Part shown: piece by piece, positions 44,375 to 56,445 of the stretch | Layout: every line of letters starts with the position of its first letter | How positions within the stretch are numbered: the stretch's first letter is position 1 | NCBI GenBank assembly: GCA_928212115.1 | Contig: CAKMRJ010005745.1 | Coordinates: 95,186,686-95,250,685 of the forward strand | Length of the DNA stretch: 64,000 nt | Reading direction: 5' to 3' | From: Lactuca virosa | Lineage: Eukaryota > Streptophyta > Magnoliopsida > Asterales > Asteraceae | Translations under genes and position numbers: made by a program | The notes under the pieces: generated by a model | Databases searched by the model: none | Told to the model about the DNA's origin: nothing | Seen by the model: the letters and a program-made list of their open reading frames with translations, nothing else

Positions 44375-47300
44375 ATAAGTCTAATAACTATTCTGCGTAT
44401 GACTTCAGATCCTGATCAGCAATCGTAGCTTTCAGAAGCTGCTGTCAACTCTGATCTTATCAGATTCGCGTCCTTTAGATAAGGGATCGTATATTCCTCC
44501 ATTCAAGATATCGTATAGACGTGAGACATGGATTGAAATCATTCTCTCAGTCTATGTGTTGTTTCCCGATTTCAGATTTACGACGAATGACTAATTGAAC
44601 AAATCAAATCAGTCCTGGCCTGGCTGAGCACTTTCTTTTGTCATCACTAAATCATCGAGGGGCCCACAAATATCGCTTTTATCCCACTTTGGGTAAAAGG
44701 AACGGATAAACTTCGACTCAATGCTCGCTTGTACTTACTCACCGAATCACACACAACAATACGTTTTATAACACCAAGTTACTGGTGCGTTTACATATCA
44801 TCAATGTGCAACCGACTCGCAAGATACAACTCACACATCTCGGTTTCAAGAACATAAGATATTATCGTCTCACCAATCACTCGTGATAAAATCTATGAAG
44901 CGATCCAAGTGAGCGTGGGTTTAATCCAATGTTCAAATCATATTCGTAAGCACTCATGAACATTGTAGCAAACCTTTGCTATGTCTAATACACTTTAAAT
45001 AATCTACACACCAATTCATGACAATCTTCTTTCATACCTACTCCCAAAGTATGAGCGACTGTGGAACGTTCAAATAATTCGATTATTCTCAAATAACTCA
45101 ATTATTTAGGAAGTCAAAACATGAAAATTGAAACATATGAATAATACTAATCTTATATGACCCCAAACTTTTGAGTATAAATAAAACACTTTTATTTAAT
45201 CACCATATTGATTACTCATTATTTGTTGTTTCAGGTAATCAACTTCTTGAATTATAACGACAATTGTCCCATGCTCTTAGCATGCACACCATGTTTACTT
45301 ATGGTCCTTACTTTGTGAAATAGTATAATTAAATAACATTTTCAATCACACTCATTTCATAATTCCCAATCCTTACCACAAGTGTGAGAATACCAAATTC
45401 TTGCCACTTATAGAATATGTTAGATTCTAACAGTTTATGCAACGGTCCTTTCGTAATGTCACGACACAAAGTCACCAAGACTCGGCCAATGAAATTACAA
45501 AATGCTCTATTGGAGATTGTTACAAGACAATTCCATAGACATGAAGTCTCACATTCAAAGTACATTCCTTTGAACATTCTTCTTGTATAAAAGTTTTTCT
45601 AATCTAGACATAAACTCTTAACGTCCAACTCCCAATATGGAAACATTTCCATATTTTCCATATGACAACACATTTTAAATAGAATCTTATCTATTCATAA
45701 TAATGTCAATATGGTCCATCCATGACTATACTTCTTACTGTCCACAAGTGACCAATCCTTGGTGAACCTTAGATTATCCTTGACAGTTGTTTAACTAATT
45801 CAGTCAAATCCGATTCTAGTCCTTTTTCCCTCTTAATGCCCTAGGCATTTGGAAAATTTTAGAACGGTCGAATATTACAGCATATGCAATCGATCCTATA
45901 TCCGAAGTGTATGGGATACGATTCATAATGATATACATGATACTTTAGCAGTTTCTTGCTATAATATTGTCATAATGTTTCTATTTGTCGTGTTCTCAAA
46001 ATTCAACCTATGAAGAGGGATATCGTAATCATAATCGAACTTTGAGAATGCAAATAATAAATATATCCTTGACTAAATTCAATTAAAATTTCTCGATCTA
46101 AGCTTTTAAATTGGAAACGAAGTACAACATTCTCTCCCTTAATTATAGCAAAAACAACTTTTTAACCCCTGCAACTTTGCAAAGTGAAACTTTTGTTTTT
46201 CTATAATTAATATTGCCAACTTGCAATACTTAAAACAATAATAATCATGCTCCCACTAACACGATGATTATATCCATACTAACATAACATTTATGCTCCT
46301 ACTAGCTTTGACACGTATTCAGAAACCAGCTAAACTTCTAGAAAACAATACTTATTGACTTCCAAAGTTCATTGTTTATAATACGATATGCTTTGATAAG
46401 CTTTTATCTAAGCATCTCAAACTCATACACCTTACTTTAGACAGCTCACATGTGTGTCTAAACAATTCCATAACTTATAGAAATAAGTCTCGATTGTTCA
46501 AAGTAATTGCCAAATCTCACAATTCGAACTATGAAAAGGGATGCCGTAATCATAATCGAATTTGAGAATGCAATTTACATAATCGCTATCTCCTTGAAAT
46601 CTCTCTTAGTGAAAGCGTTTTCTCACAATCATTTTCATGAAGGAGAGAAACCTTATGACACTTAGATTTTATGGTGTATGTGTTCCTATCCATGTGAATC
46701 TGTCATAACCATAATCGTAAGATAATGTTCGTGACAAATTCAACCTCTTATGGACAGAACTTGTTCATTCTTAATTTCTTGCCATCAAGCGTCCCACCAT
46801 TGCTTCCAAGTTATTTAGCAGCTCACCTATGCCAGTCAATGTACTTTCATTGATCAAGGTGTTTGCCCTTATGCATTCAATTGGGAACTCGTGGAACTCA
46901 TATGCATAATCACTCAACTGGATTGGCACAAAAATTTTTTTTGTCAACACGATAGGTTACAATCCTCAAGTCGTGTGCTAGTGTTTAATAGGTTTACTTC
47001 TTGATTTGTTCTTGAAACTTTTCAAGATCTTTAGACTCCCACTGACCTCTTGACATATAAGATTCTCTTGTCAAGAAACATTTGTTGACAAACAAATACT
47101 CAAGAGTTAGTGTGTGTCTTTATCAAGACAAACCTACACACAATTTGGTACTAGTTGGTCTTTGTCTTATCCAAGAAATCACAACTTACCAAAATGTGCT
47201 AGTGTAAGAACATTCCTACTTAAGATGATGTCACTCAAAACACAATTTTGGAGTACGACTCTAAAACTTGATTTTGGAACGAAGTATGATTCATCTTATT

Positions 47301-48230
47301 GTCTTAACCCATTTTGACAATTCTCGACTCATCTTCTTAGCCATACTAGTGCACTAAGGTGTCCTTAGAGGATGAATTGTAATATGGTTCTTAAGACGAT
47401 CATAAAACACGATACAAGAGTACTCTCCCTTCTTCTTAGACTAGAGAAACTTTTATCTTTCTGCCTAATTGATTCTTCTTATTCGTTCTGCCATTCATTG
47501 AAACTTTTCAATGATTCAGAATCATACTTAATCTTTTAAGTATAATCATATTTACTAATCTTTTAGCAAATACGAAGGTTCTCATTGTGTGCTTTACTAG
47601 CGCACAAAATTGTGTACCAGATCTCATTATCCTTCACTTGACTCACATACTTATGTGAACAAGGAATTAGTCTCTATTTTTCCAAATACGAAGGTTCTCA
47701 TTCGTCACACAACACTAGTTGCATGATTCCAAGTTTCTGTCCAATTGAAACTTGGGCGATGAGAATCTTTCCTCATTTGGTAAATTTCTGACATTACCAC
47801 AAATAACATAACTAAGAATCAAATCTATTCACAATATTGCTAACAATAGAACCATTCAAACACCAATTTTCATAAAATCCATTGCAAGGAAACATAAATA
47901 AGATAAATCAAAATTTATTTTATTGCGGAAAAATATTGTCCTTACAATGCGATTACAAATGAAAACTATGTAAATATTACTTAGCAATCTATCCTAACTC
48001 TAAAGTAGTAGCTTAAAAATCTGATCCTTGAATCATGCGATCAAAATCCATTTCTTCGCGATCAGACTCAACTTGCTCCTTCCTTTAAGCTTCCTTTCCT
48101 TTCTTTGATCCTTCAAAACATCGAAATGTAATCTTATCACATCATGTATTAAGAATCTCCAAATAGGAACTTAATGGAGTTAGATAGTGAATTTTACTTG
48201 AAGCAGAGTCATACATCTTGACTCTCCCAT
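44375..48230 (-). other. Inverted non-coding 3' region of L4b
   Basis: Alignable by eye, in reverse, with 30481-34390 of L4a, including two copies of the GATTATGATTACGGCATCC block (inverse near 46014 and 46525). No pol domain is seen. Small frames here (such as 45329-45577) are not conserved as frames in L4a. Confidence 0.65.
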
Positions 48231-48514
48231 CTCTTAGATCTCTCAGGTAGTCAGGACAGCTTCGTAACTAATGCCCCTTCTTTTGGCAGTAGAAACACAT
48301 GGATTCTTATGGAATGGTACACGGGACTATCTCAGACTCAACCTTTCTCTTGCGTAGAGAAAACTTTTCTGGACTTCCAATGTTACCATTGCCCATAGAG
48401 GGTTGGGATATTGATTTACCAGACAAATTTGCTGACCAGTGCGCCAAATCATTTATAATTTAGCAGCAATAAGCAAATAAGTCAAATCAATAAGGGTCAT
48501 GTCGTGGTCCATCA
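48231..48514 (-). pseudogene. gag second part of L4b (inverted)
   Basis: On the minus strand: DHDMTLIDLTYL, then KSEIVP and the zinc knuckle CFYCQKKGH-stop-LRSC with a TAG where L4a has Trp. It begins exactly where the forward gag part at 50159-50482 leaves off, apart from roughly 30 missing bases. Confidence 0.75.
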
Positions 48515-48526
48515 GTGGTATCAGAG
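48515..48526 (+). promoter_or_regulatory. Primer-binding site of L4b (forward)
   Basis: GTGGTATCAGAG directly follows CCATCA at 48509-48514. CCATCA is both the end of the inverted gag part and the expected last bases of the L4b LTR. No LTR precedes it. Confidence 0.8.
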
Positions 48527-50158
48527 ACTAGGGCTGTTTGTTGATGATTTGATGCTTATTTGATCGAAAATTGCTTAAAAATGGAATTTTTTTGGTTCTG
48601 ACTGCTTGACTCGCCGAGTCACTTGGTGAAGTCGCCGAGTCTACTGTACTCGACGAGTCCAGGCCTGGACTCGACGAGTCAAAGGGTCTGGCAGCGTTTT
48701 TTTCGCGATTTTCTTGCTGTTTTGGCTTGGGATACTTACCATAAACGTTTTTAATTAGTAAAATCAGATTTTTATTGATTTTGGGTGAATATCCTTGCCA
48801 AAATAGTAGATAATTACCAATTAATCAAATATTTGTTTCCTTATAAGATAATGTTTAATTATTTTAGTTATTTGGTGAATTATCTTGCAAGTAATTGGAC
48901 TAGGTCAAAATTAGATAACCATAATTAATTGTTAATTGCCTTATTTGAATTGTTGATCTAGAATGTTCTTGATAAAGTTTGGAAAAGTTTCAATTTTCAC
49001 CCTTTAGGTTTTATAGTTTAAATTTGAACTTTAAAAGTTTTTGTTTTGAAATTTAAATAGTTGAACCCTAATATTTTGAAATGTTTCAAAACTTACCCTC
49101 AAGTTTTGGAATTTAAATTTTGATTAAAAGTTTAATTTTTTGAAATTTTAAATTCTAAAACCCTAGTTTTGAAAAAGTCCAAATTACACCCTTATGGTTT
49201 TATTAAGTTAATTAAAGGTATAATTAAAAGAGAGTTAATAAATCCATTATGACATGGTTTATGTTTAATTGAATTAAAAGGTATAATCTATTAAATTAAC
49301 CCACCTAGTATTTTAAAAGTGTAAAATACAACCTATACTATATATAACATTAAAAGTCTAATATTATATATGTATAACTTAAACTGCTAGTCTTACCGTT
49401 AGTAGGCCTCATTCACGAAGCCGATCTATAAGGGGGTATAAGGTTATGGCCTATAAAATCCCCGTTTAATGGGTGTCCACTCTCACCCACTGCTTCCTTG
49501 ATTGGTGAAGGGTCGTTAGCCGAACAGGTAGGATGGGGCAAACCCTCTCCTCATTAAAAGTATAATGAATGTTAAAGTAACTAAATGTTTTACAAAATTA
49601 CCAAATCTTAGTTACTTTAGGAAAAAGTGAAATCGATGCAATTCCATGGAATTACACTTTGTACCCTTGTCGAGCCAATTAGTGGAGCGTGTGTGGTTAA
49701 CCGGCACACTAATTTGGGTTTGGCATTAGTAGCGAAGGGTGACTCGATGTTTGTCATAGATCGATAGAGCGTGTGTGGTTAACTGGCATGTCGATTAGGT
49801 GACTGTAACATTGAGGGCACCACGTACATTCGCATGGTTATTCACACCTTATTTGTGATCCTCGGCATCCCAGTTACAGATGAAGGGCATAATCGAGATT
49901 AAACATGACATTGAAAAGTTCAATGAATCTCAAAAGATCTAGGAGTTTCAATTCATTTAAAACTTAACCTTCTTTTCGTTTTTCATGGTGGAAATTGGTA
50001 AATCGTCATTTACCTACCTTCAAATGTTCTGCGAGTTGGATTACGGCACCCCTCTTCCAATTTGTAGGATATTGTGTTGGGTCCTAGCCTTAATATCTCA
50101 TTTGGGTGTTTTATTAAGGACTCAATCAACTAAACTTGAATTTTCTCCCGTTTTATAG
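48527..50158 (+). other. Leader of L4b
   Basis: ACTCGCCGAGTC-type words at 48607-48680. The conserved blocks shared with L4a are at about 49380-49560, including GGAGCGTGTGTGGTTAAC twice (49684, 49767). Confidence 0.65.
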
Positions 50159-50482
50159 ATGTCAAAGTTTGAAAACTATGGTCTTCCTAAATCCGTTGGG
50201 AAAAGTTTTCCACATGAAGATGATGTTCCACGATTGTATTGTGGAAATGGAAATCATGCTTCGTTTTATCCACCTCCTCCAATAATTCTCCCTGACCCAC
50301 GTGTTCGAAGACTTGAAAAGTTCAAGGTCACTCAAGCCCTATTGGCAAAAGACATGAAAATGGAAAGTCTATATGTGCTCATGTCTTGGATAAAAGGTTA
50401 CATATTGATAGATTGGGATTGTTAGGTGTCAATGCTTAACGGAAGTTGGTTGTTGACTTGGTTCTTCAGTCAATTCCCAAAT
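50159..50482 (+). pseudogene. gag first part of L4b
   Basis: MSKFENYGLPKS start, PPPPIILPDP, TQALLAK, LMSWIKGYIL, a stop at 50423, ending at CAATTCCCAAAT where L3 LTR sequence resumes. The N-terminal frame is better preserved than in L4a. Confidence 0.75.
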
Positions 50483-51901
50483 CACATGGTCTTACATCCA
50501 AATGCCATGGGCTCTCCCATGGTCTTCCATACAAACATACCACATATACCACTAGAATACTTCCTAGATCATACTAACTAACATGCCACATAATACAATC
50601 TCAGCTAGGATACCACATATCATAAAATGGGCCGGCCTTGGTGCCTTAGATCCATTGGTATGGTGAGGAGACTCACCTTTGTCTGCTGAATCCGAAAGCT
50701 TCTCTCCTAACAGTCCGTAACCACCTGTGCTGAACAATAATAACATTACTCAAGGTTAGGACTGAACACAATCCAATTAAAGAGTCCAAACCCCAAGTCC
50801 TTTCACAATGGTCCAAAAGTCTTCCTTTGCTATTGGGCCCAAAGTCCATGTCTAATTATCATTAATGCGCCTCATGGCCCAATAAAGCCTAACCATAGAA
50901 ACCATGGCCAAAAACAGATAAGTTGGCCTACCAATCCAAACATGACCAGGCCCAATGACTATTCAAGGCCCAATAGCTTACAAGCCCAAAACAAGTCCAA
51001 GTCCACCTGTTGTGCGTACGCCTTGCTTACCACCCTGGTACGCGCAGCGTACTGGGTCCCTGGGCCGTACACGCTGCGTATTCTAAGTTACGCCCGACGT
51101 ACTAACAAATTAAGCACTTTCTTCCATTAAGTGCTTAATACTCAATTTTCTAACGTCCAATAATCAGATCTGAGCTCATTAAAACGTCCTAGGGCATAAA
51201 GTTGGCAACTTTATGCCTTTGCATGTCCCATATGTTCCAAACAACCCATTAAGACCTTTCCAAGGGTCTTAATCCATGCATGAGGTCAAAACACCGATCA
51301 AGACTTCATTTTTATGCTATGAATGGACAAAAGGACTTCAGATCTAACCATTTCAACCTCTAGAGTTGCTCAACTCTCAAGGGAGGTCAAAAACCAACTA
51401 AATGGACAAAATAGAAAACCCTAGCTAGACCTAATGAGTAAGATGGCAAGATCAAAGCTTTATACCTCCAGAAGCTCCTCAAGGTGAACTAGATGCATAT
51501 TCTTGAAGCCCAAAGCCACTCCAAGCTTGCTTAGCAATTCCTCTTTCTTGAATGGACACTAAAATGACCACAAATGCACTCCTTAAGCTCAAAACACACT
51601 CTCAAATGATTCTAGGGTTTTTAGGGACGTTTGAAGGTGAAGGAGGCAGGTTAGGGTAGAACTCAAATGAGATAAGGATGCTTATATAGGTCTCAAGTCT
51701 GGAAATTAGGGTTTGCACACCCGTCACGTACGCCCCACGCACTCTTGGTACGCCCAGCGTACGTGCTGGCCCTCCGCGATCATTTATTCGTGGTACGCTA
51801 AGCGTACTCATGAAGTACGCCCAGCGTACTTAAGGGGCTTAATATGCAATAGTTAATAAATTCAAGGGCTTTTATGGTAATACTTGAATTGGAGTGTTAT
51901 A
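50483..51901 (-). repeat. 5' LTR of L3, distal segment
   Basis: Resumes with the second half of a hairpin unit (CACATGG) and runs to GAGTGTTATA (normal end GTTACA, one substitution), followed by the duplication GACTA. It contains the GTACGC word clusters at 51003-51104 and 51725-51833. Confidence 0.9.
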
Positions 51902-51906
51902 GACTA

Positions 51907-52625
51907 AGTGGGAGTCCTTTGGCTCCGCAGCCAGGCCGGAACCCGGTATTTCAGATGATTGGCGAACGAATTGAGACCAGGGAGGTCTCGGTAGATTTTG
52001 GAAAGCAGCCATGGGGCAGCATGCTATTTCAGGCAGTTCAGTGCTTCGGGCAGTTTCAGTGTTTGGGAAGTATTAGTATTTGTGCTTTAGGTTGCAAGTA
52101 CGGACAGAATAGCTGATTGATTGGGAAGTGACAAGTCACTCATAGTGGGATTAAATAATCTTAGAGTAGTCAATTTGATCCTGTTGCGCAGCTCTCGTCT
52201 GAGTTTAACCGTTGTAGGGATGGATCTTCTACTCGAAGGATTATTTGAGCCTCTGTCAAGAATAAGTGCTCTATTGTTGACTATGGTCAGTGATTTTTCT
52301 CTAATGGTAGCATCGAGATAGCCAAGGTAGAAAGTGTGCATTTGGTCAGTCACTCGAGGAAGATTAAGCTTGGTAAACCTCAGCATGGGTGGTCTGCTAG
52401 GGAGTCAGACCATCTCGAGACTACAGATTTTAGACTGAGTAGATGTGATTGTTGCAAGGGGTTCGTTTATTTCCGGGTGTAAGGACCCTGCGAGGGATGA
52501 TTTAGACTGCCTTAGGAATGCTAGGGTGTACCCAGGATTATGACCATGTTACTTGGGTGGTTGGGCGTGTAAGGAATGGTAAGGAATGATTTCGAGGACG
52601 AAATCTAATTTAAGTGGGGGAGAGT
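51907..52625 (+). other. L2 internal region, right part, and purine tract
   Basis: No recognisable domain except the terminal phrase TTTCGAGGACGAAATCTAA (near 52590), the FEDEI-stop that ends chromovirus pol. The tract AGTGGGGGAGAG lies just before the LTR. So the 3' end of pol survives only as a few codons. Confidence 0.65.
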
Positions 52626-55479
52626 TGTAACACCCCATTTATTAAATAAATAAATAACTAAATTAATGAACGAATAGTAGCCCTGAAATCAATAATTATA
52701 TAGCAAGGTGTTGGTCTCAAGGAGCTAATTGTCACAATTTTAGAGTTTGGGGGTTAAAAGTGTAAAATCCGGATTCAGGTTGTAAATATTTATGAAGACA
52801 GGAGCTCCGTGGTAATTATTGGAACTTAAGTTGAAAAGAATGAGAGGAGGAGGGACTAAAAATGTTAACATGGCTGAAGTTCGATCTTTAGACCTAAATT
52901 GAAATGAAATTAGAATGCTGAGGGCTAAAGAGTAAATTCTGAACTTAATTTGTAAAGGATTTTAGAAGGCGGAATTTAAAGGGTAAATATGGGATTTATT
53001 TCGAAATGATTTCTGGAGGGAGGGACCATTTTTTCCATTATGGCAATAAGTTTGTAGGGCTCGGGTATATAACCCATACAAACCCTAACCCTAAGCAGAT
53101 GTGCAGCCGTCACCCCCCGCCCTTATGCCTCCTTCACCGGCGCCGCCACCACCCTATTTTTCCGATCAGTGAAAGGCCGCCAACGACCACAGGACTGCCG
53201 CCGGTCGTAAAATGCAGCCTTGCCACCATTATGTGCCGCTGCCATCGTCCCTCTGTGTCTTCTTCTTCTTCTTATTCTGCCTTCTGGCGCTGTCCATAGA
53301 AGCTTCACGACGGTCGTCGGAGCTACTCCGACCACCTTTCGTTGTGAGCCATTGCTTATCTCCGGGACCGCCGCAAACCGCCATGAAGGATGACTGGATT
53401 CGAGTTTCACCATCGGAACGCCACCATCCCCTGCCGCCAGTGACGTCGTGAACAATAAGATCTTCGCGTGGGTCGCCTGGAAAACCGTGAGGCGTGGCTG
53501 CTGCTGCTGTACTCGGTGGGTTTCGAATACCATCTCCTCTTCTCGTTTCCCTTCGTAATGTCGTCGCTCATCGTGCACTCTAGCGTCTGTTCCACTCATT
53601 TCCGTCGCCGCCATACGACTGTGCCGCCGATGACGCTGCTGCCGCCATGTACCACCGCCGGCCACCACTAGGGTGGCTATGTGTGTGTGTTTGTATTAGT
53701 GTGTGTGTGAGTTATTTGGGTTTTTGCTTTGTAATATTGTAACCGATGTTAGAATAATAAAAGAAACTCGTAACCACCACTGTGAGGTGGTGGCCGCTGC
53801 CGTGAGCCGCCGTTGACCACCACTACCCGAGGTGGTAGTGGGTGGTGCCCGACTTATGAAACCCTAATGGGCCTTATGAAACCCTAATGGGCCTTATGAG
53901 ACCCTAGTGGGCCTAATTAATACCTAATTGATCTAAGGATTTAGTTTTGGGCCTATTGGGCTATGATTGGGTTGGAAACCCTAATTAGGGTTTAGAAAAC
54001 CCTAATATTGGATATGTGGGTTTTGGACTGTCGGGACTCGCATTTTGGATGGCTGGATTGGGATTATGTATTAAGCCCGACCACAGTGCATGATTGACCA
54101 AATAGATTGATGGACTTAATGAATTTAGTCCTTAATGGGTTAAGTGAGAAACACTTAACCCTAATTGTCATTTTATGTGAAAACCCTAATTTCACTTGGG
54201 CTTTGAGTTGGGCCTTTCTATTGGGCTTTGGTGATTGGGATATTGATGGGCCATCCAAGAACAATGATATGGACTGGAATAATTTAATGGGCCTTTAGGG
54301 TAAGGCCCATGTGAGGGGTTTGGCCCAATTTGGAAAATTGGTCCAAAGGTGGGCCATAATTGGGCATTTATGTTTATGAGATATTGGGCCATTAGAATGC
54401 TAAATGTTTGGACTGAAATAAATGGTTGGGGCTTAGAATAAGACCATGTAAAGGTTTGGGCCCAATTTGGAAAATGAGGCCACGTGTTGGGCTTTGACTC
54501 ATAGTTGACTTTTGGGCATTTGGATTGGGCCTTGGGTCTGAATCAAGCTAAGATAAGGGTAAAGCTGTCTTTTACCCTAAGCATGTACTTATGGGTATAT
54601 GTTGGAACCCAATTGCTGATTAGGTGTTATTTTGATGATTGACAGTTCGAGAATCTGTCATCCAGCAGCTAGAGTTTTGTCTACAGGACTTCTGCGGTGT
54701 GAGGTGAGTAACCTTCCAGTAGAGGTGGGTCTAAGGCACAAATGCCGGCCCACCAGTAGGTGATTATGTATGAGATGATTGTATTTGTGATAATTTTCTG
54801 GTTTGCCACTATCTGATGTGCTTTACGTGCTAGGATGCTCGGTTATATGTGTTAGTAGTAGAAGGGGTTAAATAATCCCCGGATACCGGTTGAAAGATAC
54901 CGAAGGGGTAGTCAGTACCCATGCATGCCTAGCAGTATGTTTATGTTATGTTATTATGTGGTAGTGGTAGGGGGTGAAATAGTCGCCAGTAGTCGGTTGA
55001 GATAAACCGATGGGTAACTCAAGCACCCCAGAATGGCTTGACATGGGTAAGTCAAGCACCCCATAATGGTTTGACCTGGGTAAGTCAAGCACCCCAGAAT
55101 GGCTTGACCTGGGTAAGTCAAGCACCCCAGAATGGCTTGACATGGGTAGGTCAGGCACCCCAGAATCGTCTGGCAGTATGTTATTGTATGGTGTGTGGTA
55201 TGATGGGGGAACTCACTAATCATGCTTATGGTTTACAGTTTTGGTTTCAGGTACGCGTTTTCAAAGGAAAGGAGCCGGCTTGATCGCAACGCATCACACT
55301 ATGTTTTCCGCACATGAGATCTTTGGGATTACACTCTGATATTATTTTATGATAACATGTTTTAATTATTGACACTTGGGTCTTGACATGTGATGTTATT
55401 ATGGATGTTTTACACTGTTGGTTTTATGAATTGTTAAACTAAAAACGAAATTTTTGGTCTTGAATTTTGGGATGTTACA
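52626..55479 (+). repeat. 3' LTR of L2, 2854 bp
   Basis: TGTAACACCCC to GGGATGTTACA, then the duplication TTTAT. GC-rich segment at about 53100-53660 and hairpin array at about 55011-55170, as in the 5' LTR. Confidence 0.92.
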
Positions 55480-55484
55480 TTTAT

Positions 55485-55923
55485 ACTTTATTTTAATATC
55501 TAAATATGCTATTATAATTTATAACTCGTTCATACAAACTCCGTTTTTGACCTTCTTTATATCCACGCATAGCTATCGACGAGATCTACAACTTTCGTTT
55601 AGACTTCGTCGTCTAATTTTGACTTTATTTTTCGTCCATATTTTTATAAAATTAAATGATTTTGCTAAAATCACAACTCTCGCGTACGAACTTCGTTTTT
55701 GGCATTATTTTTCTCAAAATTCCTATTTTAAGGAGTATTATGATTTTCATTTTGGTGGCATTTGCTAAAATTCAACCATTCTCTTCGTAGCTTTTTATGT
55801 CATACATTCGTTGTGCGCTGCTGACTTTTATATCTTATAAAAATCATATCTAATTCATACGGAGTCAGATTTCTACGAAATTTATATATTTCGGATCAGG
55901 AAGACATGTACTTTATATATATA

Positions 55924-55976
<53 letters not shown>

Positions 55977-56220
55977 TTGGCGCACATATTTTTACAATTT
56001 ACGGACGATTCGGCTGATTTATCCTATTTTATTATATTATAAAAATCATGAAACACACATTATTCATATAATTCTTATTTATTACGTCAAATAGGTTACA
56101 ATTGTGAACCATAACTATTACTTTGGTTAAGATTATTTATCCTAGATAATCTTCTATAAAAAAAATCATTTTAACGCTTATTATATCTTAATTGACTAGC
56201 CCGAATCTGCGGGTGTTACA
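55485..56220 (-). mobile_element. L1: solo LTR, right segment
   Basis: Ends CCCGAATCTGCGGGTGTTACA in plus view, the inverse of an LTR start TGTAACACCC. A TA microsatellite is at about 55914-55973. L0 coding sequence resumes directly after the 4-bp duplication. Confidence 0.8.
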
Positions 56221-56224
56221 ATTA

Positions 56225-56445
56225 TCATTCTATAATGTTATACTAGGTAGACCATGGATCCACGATATGAAGGTTGTCCCCTCAACATACCATCATTGTG
56301 TTAAAATGCCCACTCCATAGGGGTTTGTAAAAATCACAGGTGATCAACAAGAATCCAAGGAATGCTACAAGACCTCAAAGAAATCGTCAACGGTAACACG
56401 ACAAGCATAACAATTAAAGAAGGGGGCACGAGGTGTGCTAGAAAT
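56225..56445 (+). pseudogene. L0 protease, 3' part
   Basis: In the same frame as 12562: [20 protein letters not shown], then [11 protein letters not shown], a TAG, and ITGDQQESKECYKTS. This is the end of the Tat-like protease domain (ILGRPW-x-H). The frame peters out near 56430, where a Sirevirus-like LTR begins. Confidence 0.85.

Larger units (their letters stand above)
35900..50482 (-). mobile_element. L4b: rearranged relative of L4a, inserted without duplication
   Basis: Reading the plus strand: an inverted 3' LTR (35900-36457 and 44115-44361, split by L5), inverted purine tract, inverted 3' region and inverted second part of gag (to 48514). A forward primer site, leader and first part of gag follow (48515-50482). 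The 5' LTR is missing. Flanking L3 sequence reads GGGCTCT before and CACATGG after, against GGGCTCTCCACATGG in the other L3 LTR. So at most one base was lost, one A was added, and there is no 5-bp duplication. Confidence 0.8.
20688..51901 (-). mobile_element. L3: decayed Ty3/gypsy chromovirus, minus strand, with nested insertions
   Basis: LTRs of about 1.88 kb lie at 20688-22569 and at 35439-35899 plus 50483-51901. The duplication GACTA is perfect (20683-20687, 51902-51906). The interior reads, on the minus strand, primer site, leader, gag, protease, RT, RNase H, integrase and chromodomain-like tail, then purine tract. The protein order and the RNKEV...VQ-QH tail fit the Tekay/Del chromovirus group. 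L4a sits in its leader and L4b in its 5' LTR. LTR identity is about 95-96% in sampled parts. Confidence 0.92.
14597..55479 (+). mobile_element. L2: non-autonomous Ty3/gypsy element with nested insertions
   Basis: LTRs of about 2.85 kb (14597-17443 and 52626-55479) flank the element, and the 5-bp duplication TTTAT is perfect (14592-14596, 55480-55484). The internal sequence, once L3 is removed, is 17444-20687 plus 51907-52625, about 4 kb, with only a gag zinc-knuckle remnant recognisable. The primer site and the GTGGGGGAGAG purine tract are intact, so it was probably mobilised by proteins from a related chromovirus. The LTRs are about 94-95% identical in the parts compared by eye. Confidence 0.9.
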
